DNA of 15,478 nt from Fimenecus sp052273625 (lineage in GTDB: Bacteria; Bacillota; Clostridia; Oscillospirales; Acutalibacteraceae). Within the stretch, counting starts at the first letter, position 1. Each line of letters opens with the position of its first letter. Positions 1-6,796 of the stretch are shown piece after piece. A model generated the notes under the pieces. The model searched no databases, had not been told where the DNA came from, and saw only the letters and a list, made by a program, of their open reading frames with translations. The stretch is taken from assembly GCA_052273625.1 (NCBI GenBank), contig DAVZHW010000040.1, positions 1 through 15,478 of the forward strand. The letters run 5' to 3'. A program made the translations under genes and the position numbers.

Positions 1-1
1 T

Positions 2-478
2 CCCGAGGGCAGCTCAGGAAATCTCTTGCTGGACTGCCTCGGTGCAATTGAGCAAATGCTCTTCGGACCTATGCTTGCAATAATCATAATCTTTATGTTT
101 GGCTACGCTGTGGTGAAGGTATTTCTCTCAAGCCTTAAACGAGGCGGCGTTCTCCTTATACAAATCGCCGTAGGAGCATTGTATATGTTCAGCGTGCCGA
201 GAGGCTTTACGGACGGCTTTGTTATGTGGATAAAGCAGGTCATAGCCTCCTGCCTTACAGCCTTTCTGCAGTCCGTTATGCTGGTGTGCGGACTGATTCT
301 GTTCAAGGACCACTGGATAATGGGGCTGGGCGTTATGCTCGCCGCAGGAGAAATTCCGAGGATTGCGGGAATGTTCGGACTTGAAACGGCGGCAAGACCG
401 AATATAAACGGAGTAATAAATACCGCACAGTCCGCAGTACATCTCACGCAGATGGTACGGACGGCAGTCGCAAAGTGA
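2..478 (+). CDS. VirB6/TrbL-like conjugation membrane protein, 5' end outside the window
   Basis: The reading frame is already open at base 2, so this is the C-terminal part (about 158 residues) of a longer gene. A TTG at 26 could be read as a start, but it has no convincing ribosome binding site and the frame runs through it. The visible part is almost all membrane: hydrophobic stretches around MLAIIIIFMFGYAVV, VLLIQIAVGALYMF, CLTAFLQSVMLVCGLILF and WIMGLGVMLAAGEI, then a soluble tail ending in HLTQMVRTAVAK. This pattern matches the polytopic TrbL/VirB6-type channel subunit that sits just upstream of the PrgI gene in Firmicutes conjugative elements. In the family it forms part of the inner-membrane mating channel. 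The next gene starts about 13 bases downstream, so the two are probably cotranscribed. The channel role comes from topology and gene order; no catalytic motif is expected. Confidence 0.7.
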   Translation, partial: PEGSSGNLLLDCLGAIEQMLFGPMLAIIIIFMFGYAVVKVFLSSLKRGGVLLIQIAVGALYMFSVPRGFTDGFVMWIKQVIASCLTAFLQSVMLVCGLILFKDHWIMGLGVMLAAGEIPRIAGMFGLETAARPNINGVINTAQSAVHLTQMVRTAVAK

Positions 479-491
479 GGTGACAGCTACA

Positions 492-755
492 ATGAATATG
501 TATATCTACCCCGACAACCTCAAAGCCGCACCAACGCTGTTCCTATGGCGGTTGAAGGACCTTGCGGTAATAGGCGTCGGGGCGTTGATTTCTATCTTCG
601 CTATGGCGCAGATGGGATTTTCCGTTCCGTTGGCGGTAACTCTTGCGTATGCGTTTCTTGCTATACGCTTTGACGATACCAGCATTCTTGATTTCATAAA
701 ATACGCTGCAAGCTACTTTTTCGTGGAGCAGCAGGAATTCAGATGGAGGTTATGA
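492..755 (+). CDS. PrgI-family conjugation membrane protein
   Basis: A small protein of 87 residues beginning MNMYIYPDNLK. It has a short N-terminal segment, then two hydrophobic segments (about residues 22-40 and 44-58), then a soluble tail rich in aromatic residues that ends FVEQQEFRWRL. This is the usual size and shape of PrgI-family proteins, which lie directly before VirB4 in Gram-positive conjugation operons and are thought to act like VirB3 at the inner membrane. I chose the ATG at 492 because GAGGTG at 477-482 is well spaced from it. A GTG at 480 in the same frame would lie inside that ribosome binding site. Normally the VirB4 block follows at once, but here a toxin-antitoxin cassette intervenes. 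Confidence 0.75.
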   Translation: MNMYIYPDNLKAAPTLFLWRLKDLAVIGVGALISIFAMAQMGFSVPLAVTLAYAFLAIRFDDTSILDFIKYAASYFFVEQQEFRWRL

Positions 756-764
756 CTATCGCTC

Positions 765-793
765 TTGACATTCTGATAAAATTATAATAAAAT
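765..793 (+). promoter_or_regulatory. Sigma-70-type promoter of the toxin-antitoxin cassette
   Basis: TTGACA at 765-770 and TAAAAT at 788-793 are separated by 17 bases, close to the ideal for the housekeeping sigma factor. A perfect 7-base inverted repeat, TCTGATA at 772-778 and TATCAGA at 815-821, spans the -10 region and likely transcription start. It would suit an operator for the autoregulating Phd/YefM antitoxin. The operator role is inference. Confidence 0.75.
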
Positions 794-839
794 TGAGATA
801 ACAAAGCATAATAATATCAGAGCGAAAGGAGCGCATATT

Positions 840-1100
840 ATGATTCAAATTAGACCTGTATCTGATTTACGCAACAAGTTTCCCGAAATCGAAAGCGTTG
901 TAAACGGCGGTCAGCCCGTATATCTGACCAAGAACGGCTATGGCACTATGGTGGTTATGAGCCTTGAACACTATTCGCAGCTTACGGAAAACATCGAGGC
1001 GAAGCTGGATGAGGCGGATAAGGCAGCCGCAGAATCCTCTGTGCGCCTTTCCCACGACGAGCTGTTCGGCGATGTGCGCAGGAGGCTGAATGAAGTTTAA
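840..1100 (+). CDS. Phd/YefM-family antitoxin
   Basis: An 86-residue protein beginning MIQIRPVSDLRNKFPEIESVV, the typical Phd/YefM opening in which an N-terminal DNA-binding domain recognises its own promoter. The next segment, PVYLTKNGYGTMVVMSLEHY (about residues 26-45), is the conserved core of the family. The acidic, helical C-terminus (residues 50-86) is where these antitoxins wrap around and neutralise their toxin. The ribosome binding site AAAGGAG lies about ten bases upstream of the ATG. The gene overlaps the following toxin frame by 11 bases, the usual coupling in type II toxin-antitoxin pairs. With its promoter upstream and terminator downstream it forms a self-contained cassette inside the conjugation operon. 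Confidence 0.9.
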   Translation: MIQIRPVSDLRNKFPEIESVVNGGQPVYLTKNGYGTMVVMSLEHYSQLTENIEAKLDEADKAAAESSVRLSHDELFGDVRRRLNEV

Positions 1101-1401
1101 ATTGAGATACCTTCCGTTATTTGCGGAGGACTTGTATAATGCCGCCTCGTATATCTCCCACAGGCTGGATAATCCCGACGCGGCAGACAGGCTTGTAAAC
1201 GAGGTTGAAAAAGCCATACTGGAAAGGCTTGAAATGCCGCTGTCATTTGAGCCATACCGTTCCGCTAAAAAGCGAGCCGATACCTATTACAGAATCTATG
1301 TGGGAAACTACACGGTTTTTCTATGTTGTTATAGACGATGTAATGGAGGTCAGACGGTTTATATACAGCGCAAGAGATTTCGACAGATTATTGTAATATA
1401 A
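1090..1401 (+). pseudogene. RelE/ParE-family toxin with an apparent +1 frameshift
   Basis: The frame starts at the ATG at 1090, inside the antitoxin gene, and for about 77 residues reads as a good RelE/ParE-type toxin: beta strand KLRYLPLFAEDL, two helices ending near ILERLEMPL, then YRIYVGNYTVF. After that the annotated frame turns into a basic, cysteine-rich tail (residues LCCYRRCNGGQ on) unlike the family. In the neighbouring frame the expected ending is intact: FYVVIDDVMEVRRFIYSARD and a stop at 1394-1396. Removing one T from the run of five at 1316-1320 restores a continuous protein of about 101 residues, the normal family length. So the toxin is inactivated by one inserted base, or rescued by slippage on the T run, or the base is a sequencing error. 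An intact toxin would be an mRNA endonuclease (RelE-like) or a gyrase poison (ParE-like); the sequence does not decide. Confidence 0.75.
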
Positions 1402-1404
1402 TAC

Positions 1405-1435
1405 AATCCCGATTGCACTGCAGTCGGGATTTTTT
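1405..1435 (+). terminator. Intrinsic terminator after the toxin-antitoxin cassette
   Basis: AATCCCGA at 1405-1412 pairs with TCGGGATT at 1424-1431 and runs into a T tract ending at 1435. Only four bases separate the T tract from the ribosome binding site of the next conjugation gene. Confidence 0.85.
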
Positions 1436-1450
1436 CGTCAGGAGGTAATA

Positions 1451-2026
1451 TTGAAAAAGAAAAACCAAGAGCAAATGTCCACCCGACAGCTAATGGGCGT
1501 AACCGAGATAACCGAATACTCGTTAAAGACCGCTTCGTCAGAGGCGGCCTTTTTCAGTATAAAGCCATGCAACATCTCGATACTGTCCGAGGAGAGCCTG
1601 TCGGGAAAGATATATTCCCTCATGTCGGTGCTGAAAGGCGTTGCGGAGATAGAATTCCTCTGCCTTAACAGCCGTGAGAGCTTTGAGGGAAACAAGAGCT
1701 TTCTGCGAAGCCGCATAGCCGCCGAAAGCAACCCCGCCGTCCGCAGTCTGCTGGAGCAGGATATACAGTATCTTGACCATATTCAGGCGCAGACGGCTAC
1801 AGCGCGAGAGTTTCTGCTTGTGGTGAGGCTCCGCAATCTTAAAGACAAGGAGATATATTCCCATCTCAACAGGATTGAAAAGATACTCACAGAAAACAGC
1901 TTTACAGTCCGCAGATACGGCAGAGAGGATATAAAAACTCTGCTTGCGGTGTATTACGAGCAGAATGTAACGACCGAAATATTCGACAACCATGACGGAG
2001 AAAGGTGGATAATAAATGAACGATAA
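1451..2026 (+). CDS. Conserved conjugation-operon protein next to VirB4
   Basis: A 191-residue soluble protein starting at a TTG, five bases after a strong GGAGG (1441-1445); no better ATG is nearby. It begins MKKKNQEQMSTRQLMGVTEI and has mixed alpha/beta character with motifs such as IKPCNISILSEESL and LLVVRLRNLKDKEIY. No signal peptide or membrane segment is visible. Similar proteins, as I recall them, recur in Clostridia elements just upstream of the VirB4 ATPase, and I think this is a conserved partner of it, possibly matching the N-terminal non-ATPase part found fused in other VirB4 proteins. That comparison is from memory and is inference. The gene overlaps the next one by 11 bases, which points to translational coupling. 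Confidence 0.6.
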   Translation: MKKKNQEQMSTRQLMGVTEITEYSLKTASSEAAFFSIKPCNISILSEESLSGKIYSLMSVLKGVAEIEFLCLNSRESFEGNKSFLRSRIAAESNPAVRSLLEQDIQYLDHIQAQTATAREFLLVVRLRNLKDKEIYSHLNRIEKILTENSFTVRRYGREDIKTLLAVYYEQNVTTEIFDNHDGERWIINER

Positions 2027-3038
2027 GCTTACACTCAACACAACTCTGCTCCGCAAAGAGCCTTGCTACGAGCCAAAGCCTTGTATAGTGGAAAGAGTTG
2101 TGGAAATGTCCTCGGGAGCGTTTTCAAGGCTCATATCCAAGCCTCTTGACGACCATTATCTCATCAAGAATAACACCGACCTTATGTACTGCGACGGAGA
2201 GCTGTATCACTGCATTCTCGCTGTGGATAGGGTGAACGGCGACGGCTTGCTTATTGAATCCGAGGGCAGCGGATATGCAAGATACTCGCAGTATATTCCC
2301 CACGCAAAGGATATTATATCACAGCACGATATGACTCCCGCACAGAAAAATTTACAGGGAGCTGTAAAGGAGATAGCTCACGACCTCCTTGCCGAAAGCG
2401 GTGAGAACGCAGAAGTGCGCTATTCGCTTGATAAAATTCTGCTTAATGCAGATTTCAGGAAAATCATAAAGGATTCTATATGCGAGGCTTTTCAGGCAAT
2501 GCCCGAGGTGGGCTCTGCGGAAATAAGGGACGGAGAATTTCACGCTGTGAAAAAGGAGCTTGTGGAAACACGCCTTATCTGCCCTCTCTCCATTGTCATG
2601 GAGCCTGACGATTATGAAACCGATATGATAGATATTTCTTCAAGTCAGCTTATGTATTGCGATGAGGAGATAAACAAGAAAATAAGAGATTCCATGTGCG
2701 ATGAGGACGAAGAACAGCGTGGCTTTATGACCTGGTCGGATGACGAGCATCTCCGTCATAAGGTGTTCTCCGTATTTCCCACAGTAGAAACCATAGGCAA
2801 TGACCTCTACGGGGTAATAACCGTAAAATCCTACGGCGAGCTGAGCAGAACGGAGCTTGAAGAGCTTTCGAATGAGATAACGGGACAGCTTTCAGACGGC
2901 TGGGGTGAGGGCTTTGAGCAGCGCCCCGTAACCATCGGCGGCGAGGACTATTACATCTCGTTCTGGAACTGTGACGATTTCTATCTCAAGCCCGAGAGCG
3001 AGGTTTTTCAAAGTCCCACACAGAGTCTGAGGATGTGA
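2016..3038 (+). CDS. Two-part accessory protein of the conjugation operon (DUF6329-like)
   Basis: A 340-residue acidic, soluble protein with no membrane segment. The N-terminal half (about residues 20-95) contains FSRLISKPLDDHYLIKNNTD and a compact beta-rich unit ending YSQYIPHAKDI, which I tentatively link to the DUF6329 family of Clostridia mobile elements. A helical linker (about 105-180) follows. The C-terminal half (about 188-330) ends with EITGQLSDGWGEGFEQ and YYISFWNCDDFYL, a pattern I associate with antirestriction-like accessory proteins of such elements. It overlaps the upstream gene and ends seven bases before the VirB4 start, so it belongs to the same operon. No enzyme motif is visible and the function is unknown. 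Confidence 0.6.
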   Translation: MNDKLTLNTTLLRKEPCYEPKPCIVERVVEMSSGAFSRLISKPLDDHYLIKNNTDLMYCDGELYHCILAVDRVNGDGLLIESEGSGYARYSQYIPHAKDIISQHDMTPAQKNLQGAVKEIAHDLLAESGENAEVRYSLDKILLNADFRKIIKDSICEAFQAMPEVGSAEIRDGEFHAVKKELVETRLICPLSIVMEPDDYETDMIDISSSQLMYCDEEINKKIRDSMCDEDEEQRGFMTWSDDEHLRHKVFSVFPTVETIGNDLYGVITVKSYGELSRTELEELSNEITGQLSDGWGEGFEQRPVTIGGEDYYISFWNCDDFYLKPESEVFQSPTQSLRM

Positions 3039-3045
3039 GGTCGGA

Positions 3046-4902
3046 ATGATGAAGAAGAAAAATACTATTGAAAAGGATTTTAACACAAAAGTGGGAAAGG
3101 ATTTCCTTGATATGATTGCTCCCTCAACGGTGAAATTCTACACCGATTATTTTATCTGCGGCAACACCTTTCGCTGTGTGTGGGCGTTAAGGGAATATCC
3201 CACCTCCACCAATGAACAGGCTATCCTCCGCTATCTTGGCGAGAAAGAGGGCGTAACGCTCCACATCTACACCCGTCATGTATCTCCTGCGGAGGAAAAA
3301 AGAATTATCGCCAACGCCGCCAACAAGAACCGTATGCAAAGAAGCTCCACCAACGACCTGCAGCAGACCGTCACCGCAGAAAGCAATCTGCAGGATGTAA
3401 CTCAGCTTGTAGCGGATATGCACCGCAGCCGAGAGCCTCTCCTCCACACCGCCGTATATATTGAGATGATTGCACCCTCCCTCGAATCGCTCCGCAATAT
3501 GCAGACCGAGGTGCAGACGGAGCTTGTACGCTCAAAGCTGAATGTAGACAGGCTTATGCTCCGTCAGCAGTCAGGCTTCAACAGTATAAAGCCGGGCGGC
3601 TGGAATGTGTTCCGTGAGCAGTTTGAGAGAGTTCTGCCCGCAAGCAGTACGGCGAATCTTTATCCGTTCAGCTTTTCGGGCAAGACTGACGAGCATGGCT
3701 GTTACCTCGGGCGTGACAAGTTCGGCAGTAATATAATTGTCGATTTCGATAAACGCTCCGATGACAAGACCAATGCAAATATGCTAATCCTCGGAAACTC
3801 GGGACAGGGAAAATCATATCTCCTAAAGCTGATATTAACCAACCTCCGAGAAAGCGGAAAGCGTATAATCTGCCTTGACCCCGAGCTGGAATATGCGGAG
3901 CTTACCGACAACCTTGGCGGCTGCTTTATTGACCTTATGTCGGGCGAATATATAATCAACGTGCTTGAACCGAAAACATGGGACGAGGGGTGGGGTGACC
4001 CCACTGTCAATTCCGCACTTCGTGCGGATGGCGAAAGTGTACCGAGAGCGTTCACAGCCACGACAAGACTCAGCCAGCACATCAGCTTTCTGCGTGACTT
4101 CTTTCGCTGCTACAAGGATTTCTCCGACAGGGAGATTGACACAATCGAGCTTATGCTGATAAAGCTGTACGACAGCTTTGGCATCTCCGATAAAACGGAT
4201 TTCAGCAAGCTGAAACGCACCGATTATCCCATTCTTTCCGACCTATACGCCATAATCGAGGAGGAGTATCGAAACTATAACGAGGAGAAAAATAATATCT
4301 ACACAGCCGAAACCTTGCAGAATATATGCCTCGGACTTCACTCGATGTGTATGGGTGCGGAAAGCAAGTTCTTCAACGGGCATACCAACATTACTGACGG
4401 CAGCTTTGTCACCTTCGGCGTAAAGGGACTTTTGCAGGCGAGCAAGAATATCCGCAGTGCGCTGCTGTTCAATGTGCTGTCGTATATGTCAAACGATCTT
4501 CTCACAACGGGAAACACCGTCGCCAGCGTTGACGAGTTTTATTTATTCCTCACAAACCCCGTTGCGGTGGAGTACATCCGCAATTTTATGAAGCGTGTAC
4601 GAAAAAAGAACTCGGCGGTTATTCTTGCCTCGCAGAACCTCGAGGACTTCAATCTCGAAGGAATCCGAGAGCTTACAAAGCCGCTGTTCGCTATCCCAAC
4701 GCATCAGTTTCTGTTCCATGCTGGAACGGTGGACAAGGAGTTTTATATCGACAGCCTACAGCTCGAACCCTCGGAATATGAGCTGACGAGATATTCCCAG
4801 CGAGGCGTATGCCTTTACAAATGCGGCAACGAAAGATACTGCTTGTGCGTTCACGCTCCCGACTACAAGGAACGGCTCTTCGGCGGCGCAGGAGGACGGT
4901 AA
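3046..4902 (+). CDS. virB4: VirB4-family conjugative ATPase
   Basis: A 618-residue ATPase that powers the type IV secretion channel from the cytosolic face of the membrane. The N-terminal region (about 1-200) is the partner-binding part. The ATPase core follows: Walker A LILGNSGQGKS at residues 247-257, and Walker B in TVASVDEFYLF with acidic pair D496/E497. The segment ILASQNLEDF (526-535) is the conserved glutamine motif after Walker B seen in VirB4/TraE proteins. Length and order of motifs fit a full, intact protein. The ATG at 3046 follows GTGAGG by five bases; another ATG directly follows it. This gene identifies the segment as conjugative. A small possible frame and then an insertion sequence follow, so the downstream part of the transfer operon may have been lost. 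Confidence 0.95.
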   Translation: MMKKKNTIEKDFNTKVGKDFLDMIAPSTVKFYTDYFICGNTFRCVWALREYPTSTNEQAILRYLGEKEGVTLHIYTRHVSPAEEKRIIANAANKNRMQRSSTNDLQQTVTAESNLQDVTQLVADMHRSREPLLHTAVYIEMIAPSLESLRNMQTEVQTELVRSKLNVDRLMLRQQSGFNSIKPGGWNVFREQFERVLPASSTANLYPFSFSGKTDEHGCYLGRDKFGSNIIVDFDKRSDDKTNANMLILGNSGQGKSYLLKLILTNLRESGKRIICLDPELEYAELTDNLGGCFIDLMSGEYIINVLEPKTWDEGWGDPTVNSALRADGESVPRAFTATTRLSQHISFLRDFFRCYKDFSDREIDTIELMLIKLYDSFGISDKTDFSKLKRTDYPILSDLYAIIEEEYRNYNEEKNNIYTAETLQNICLGLHSMCMGAESKFFNGHTNITDGSFVTFGVKGLLQASKNIRSALLFNVLSYMSNDLLTTGNTVASVDEFYLFLTNPVAVEYIRNFMKRVRKKNSAVILASQNLEDFNLEGIRELTKPLFAIPTHQFLFHAGTVDKEFYIDSLQLEPSEYELTRYSQRGVCLYKCGNERYCLCVHAPDYKERLFGGAGGR

Positions 4903-5039
4903 TTCAGGAGAAAGAACAGCAGACCGAGGATATCTCATCCATCCTTGCCTGCTGTGAGAGGTCGCCTCGGTCTATGGCGGAACAGCTTCGCAATATTGCG
5001 GAGGTGTTGGTGTTTTTGGAGAAACTGGATGCGGATTGA
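4902..5039 (+). CDS. Possible 45-residue ORF with an ATT start
   Basis: An open frame follows VirB4 without a conventional start codon. An ATT at 4902-4904 overlaps the VirB4 stop and lies six bases after a strong GGAGG at 4891-4895. It would encode a charged helical peptide with QEKEQQTEDISSILACCE near its start and IAEVLVFLEKLDAD at its end. An ATG at 4809 in the same frame lies deep inside VirB4 and has no ribosome binding site. ATT starts are rare, so this may equally be a remnant of a gene cut by the adjacent insertion sequence. Not recognised. Confidence 0.3.
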   Translation: MQEKEQQTEDISSILACCERSPRSMAEQLRNIAEVLVFLEKLDAD

Positions 5040-5077
5040 CTTTTGATTATGGGTGGTGTGATGTTGTATAATAAAAC

Positions 5078-5106
5078 TTGACACCCGCCGGGCACTAAAA
5101 TATAAT
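5078..5106 (+). promoter_or_regulatory. Perfect-consensus promoter at the left end of the IS3 element
   Basis: TTGACA at 5078-5083 and TATAAT at 5101-5106 are exactly 17 bases apart, the full housekeeping consensus. It lies about 25 bases before the transposase start. The -35 box falls at the likely left edge of the element. Confidence 0.85.
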
Positions 5107-5131
5107 AAAAGAAGTAAGGAGAGTGTCGAAA

Positions 5132-5464
5132 ATGAAAGAGCAGAAAAAATACAGCAGAGAGTACAAGGAAGAAGCCTTAAAGCTAGTGGAAGAGAAAGGC
5201 TGCAAGAAAGCAAGTGAAGAACTTGAAATATCCTACAACACACTGTACGGGTGGGTAAAGGCAGCCCGAAACGGAGAATTACACCTTGAACACCGCAGTG
5301 AAAGCAATTCTGCAAAGCTTGAAGATGAAATCCAGCAGCTGAGGAAAGCAAACAAAGAGCTTGCCAAACAGAACAAACAGCTCCAGGAAGAAAATGAGTT
5401 TCTTGCGGAGGCAACAGCTTTTTTCGCTGCGAGCCGTCAGAAATCTGCAAAAAAGAAAGAATGA
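5132..5464 (+). CDS. IS3-family transposase OrfA (helix-turn-helix)
   Basis: A 110-residue protein. The N-terminus (about 5-50) is the family helix-turn-helix, with YSREYKEEALKLVEEKGCKK and the recognition part ISYNTLYGWVKAAR. The C-terminal half is a leucine-zipper coiled coil with repeating leucines (KLEDEIQQLRKANKELAKQN). It binds the ends of the element. I chose the ATG at 5132 because AAGGAG at 5116-5121 is well spaced from it; the GTG at 5123 is too close. It ends in an AAAAAAG run that shifts ribosomes into orfB, and its stop overlaps the orfB start as ATGA. Confidence 0.93.
   Translation: MKEQKKYSREYKEEALKLVEEKGCKKASEELEISYNTLYGWVKAARNGELHLEHRSESNSAKLEDEIQQLRKANKELAKQNKQLQEENEFLAEATAFFAASRQKSAKKKE
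5449..5455 (+). promoter_or_regulatory. Programmed -1 ribosomal frameshift heptamer (A AAA AAG)
   Basis: In the orfA frame the bases read GCA AAA AAG, giving the heptamer A AAA AAG used by IS3-family elements. Slipping back one base enters the orfB frame, which is open through GAA AGA ATG, yielding an OrfAB fusion transposase. The phase is correct and no stop intervenes. Confidence 0.85.
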
Positions 5465-6372
5465 AATTTATCGCCCTGAAAACCGATGATGGAAAGAAAA
5501 AGGGAAAAATTGCTTTCTGTTGCAGAGTACTCGAGGTTACCAGGCAAGGCTTTTACGAGTATCTTGATAATCGTGACAAGCCATGGAAATACGATGAGCC
5601 GGCGGCTGAAATGATGGAAATAATCTACGAAGATGAATGTAACGATACATACGGCAGGGACAGAATGTATTACGCTCTGCTTCAGCATCATTCCGATAAG
5701 AATGACATTCCAAGTAAGAGTACGATATATCGCATAATGAAGGAAATCGGTATAATTCATAAGCCCAACAGAAAGCCTAACGGAATAACCAAGGCAGATC
5801 GTGAAGCAATGAAGTCAGATGACCTTCTGAAGCGTGATTTCAAAGCAGATAAGCCTTGTGAAAAATGCGTAACTGACATTACAGAGGTCAAAGGAAAAGA
5901 TGGCAAGCTGTATGTATCGGCAATCTTTGATTGTTATGATGTGTCCGTAGCAGGACTTGCAATGGATACAAATATGAAAACCGAGCTTTGCATAGAAACA
6001 ATAACGAATGCAATTAAATCCAATCCCGGGATAAAGGGAGCAATACTCCATTCGGACAGAGGCAGTCAATATACAAGCGAGAAATACCGTAAGGCATTAA
6101 AATCGGCAGGATTCATACAGAGTATGAACATTTCAGGAGGCAGGTGTCACGACAATGCTCGTTGTGAGAGTATGTGGGCAAGATTAAAGGAAGAATTGTT
6201 TTACAGTCGCAGCAGAAAATCAGAAAACTATACCATTGCAGAGCTGAAGACAATGATTTGGCGGTACTATATGAGCTATTGGAACAACCGCAGGATATGC
6301 TCGGCAAACGGTGGATTACCTCCGGCAGTCAAGCGAAAGAAATATTATCAATCGCAGACCACAGCCGCCTGA
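5461..6372 (+). CDS. IS3-family transposase OrfB (DDE catalytic domain)
   Basis: A 303-residue catalytic subunit. The N-terminal part (about 1-130) includes the HTH_21-like stretch TYGRDRMYYALLQ. The integrase core carries the acidic triad at D139 (CVTDITEVKG), D199 (ILHSDRGSQYTS) and E236 (HDNARCESMWARLKEEL), followed by the conserved YYMSYWNNRR near the end. It cuts and joins DNA at the element ends, mainly as the OrfAB fusion. All key residues are present and the length is full, so the copy looks active. It ends in QSQTTAA shortly before the presumed right end. Confidence 0.95.
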   Translation: MKFIALKTDDGKKKGKIAFCCRVLEVTRQGFYEYLDNRDKPWKYDEPAAEMMEIIYEDECNDTYGRDRMYYALLQHHSDKNDIPSKSTIYRIMKEIGIIHKPNRKPNGITKADREAMKSDDLLKRDFKADKPCEKCVTDITEVKGKDGKLYVSAIFDCYDVSVAGLAMDTNMKTELCIETITNAIKSNPGIKGAILHSDRGSQYTSEKYRKALKSAGFIQSMNISGGRCHDNARCESMWARLKEELFYSRSRKSENYTIAELKTMIWRYYMSYWNNRRICSANGGLPPAVKRKKYYQSQTTAA

Positions 6373-6382
6373 GCCGGCGGCG

Positions 6383-6440
6383 TCCGAACAGGAATAAATA
6401 TCCATTCGCTACGCTTCATGGATATTTATTCCTGTTCGGA
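6383..6440. repeat. Perfect 23-bp inverted repeat (hairpin) beside the IS
   Basis: Bases 6383-6405 are the exact reverse complement of 6418-6440, with a 12-base loop reading TCGCTACGCTTC. The stem is AT-rich in the middle and closed by CCGAACAGG/CCTGTTCGG. A run of six T begins about 16 bases after the stem, too far for a standard intrinsic terminator. It may protect the IS from outside transcription or be a dispersed intergenic repeat. Confidence 0.9.
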
Positions 6441-6460
6441 GAGCACTTCCTGATACTTTT

Positions 6461-6706
6461 TTGAGTTTTGGAAAGAAAATGTGTCAGGGTATATTGACAA
6501 TTTCATTTGAACTCTACAACAATCCAGACAAACAAGTTCACAAACACGATTTTAACGATTTGGCTTATATGCGAGTCGCTGTACCGTATTGCGATATAGT
6601 TATTGGCGAGAATTACTGGTGTGACAGAGTCAAACATTATCATCTAGACAAGAAATATAATACTATTGGGAGCACAAATTTGATGAGTTTGTTTGATAAG
6701 GGATAA
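6461..6706 (+). pseudogene. C-terminal remnant of an unrelated gene
   Basis: The frame opens at a TTG with no good ribosome binding site; an ATG at 6479 with a weak GGAAAG is the alternative. From about LTISFELYNNPDKQ onward it reads like a real protein: DFNDLAYMRVAVPYCDIVIG, then ENYWCDRVKHYHLDKKYNTI. This strongly resembles the conserved C-terminal end of larger uncharacterised proteins in which the Asp-rich NDLA...VAIPYCDIV block closes the protein. The missing N-terminal part is not found on the other side of the insertion sequence. I read it as debris of a gene truncated by deletion or rearrangement at the IS. The resemblance is from memory; the function is unknown. Confidence 0.5.
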
Positions 6707-6750
6707 TATTTTGCAATGTAGGTATACAAATCATAAATCCACTCTAATTT

Positions 6751-6759
6751 TGATATAAG
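6751..6759 (+). promoter_or_regulatory. Possible extended -10 promoter of the accessory operon
   Basis: TGATATAAG is an extended -10 (TGn plus TATAAG) about 38 bases before the first gene of the block. No good -35 is seen 17 bases upstream. The gene-free gap after the remnant makes a promoter likely here. Confidence 0.4.
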
Positions 6760-6796
6760 TAAACTTGGCTAAGTTGTTATGAAAGGACCACCACCA

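Larger units (their letters stand above)
5079..6385 (+). mobile_element. IS3-family insertion sequence, ends approximate
   Basis: The body is certain from the overlapping orfA/orfB pair with a -1 frameshift heptamer and a DDE transposase. The ends are not certain. The left sequence from about 5079 (GACACCCGCCGGGCAC, starting at 5080) resembles, with gaps, the reverse complement of about 6372-6385, giving a weak terminal inverted repeat and about 1.3 kb, normal for the family. TGACAC at 5079-5084 is also matched by GTGTCA at 6481-6486, but that would extend into what looks like a remnant coding frame. I could not find a convincing target-site duplication for either choice. Confidence 0.75.

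Noticed and set aside
783..788. A TATAAT box near the toxin-antitoxin promoter
   Set aside because: It lies only 12 bases from TTGACA; TAAAAT at 788-793 has the correct 17-base spacing.
867..1217. Long minus-strand frames opposite the toxin-antitoxin genes and elsewhere opposite real genes
   Set aside because: They mirror well-supported genes, have no ribosome binding sites and give no protein-like composition.
4809..4901. An open frame with an ATG inside the end of VirB4, continuous with the small frame after it
   Set aside because: No ribosome binding site and 94 bases of overlap with VirB4; its arginine-rich product is typical of an off-frame shadow.
6383..6462. Reading the 23-bp hairpin plus T6 as an intrinsic terminator
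   Set aside because: The T run begins about 16 bases after the stem, too far for the standard mechanism.
5079..6486. TGACAC/GTGTCA as the exact ends of the IS
   Set aside because: Only six bases match, no target duplication is seen, and the right end would fall in a protein-like remnant.
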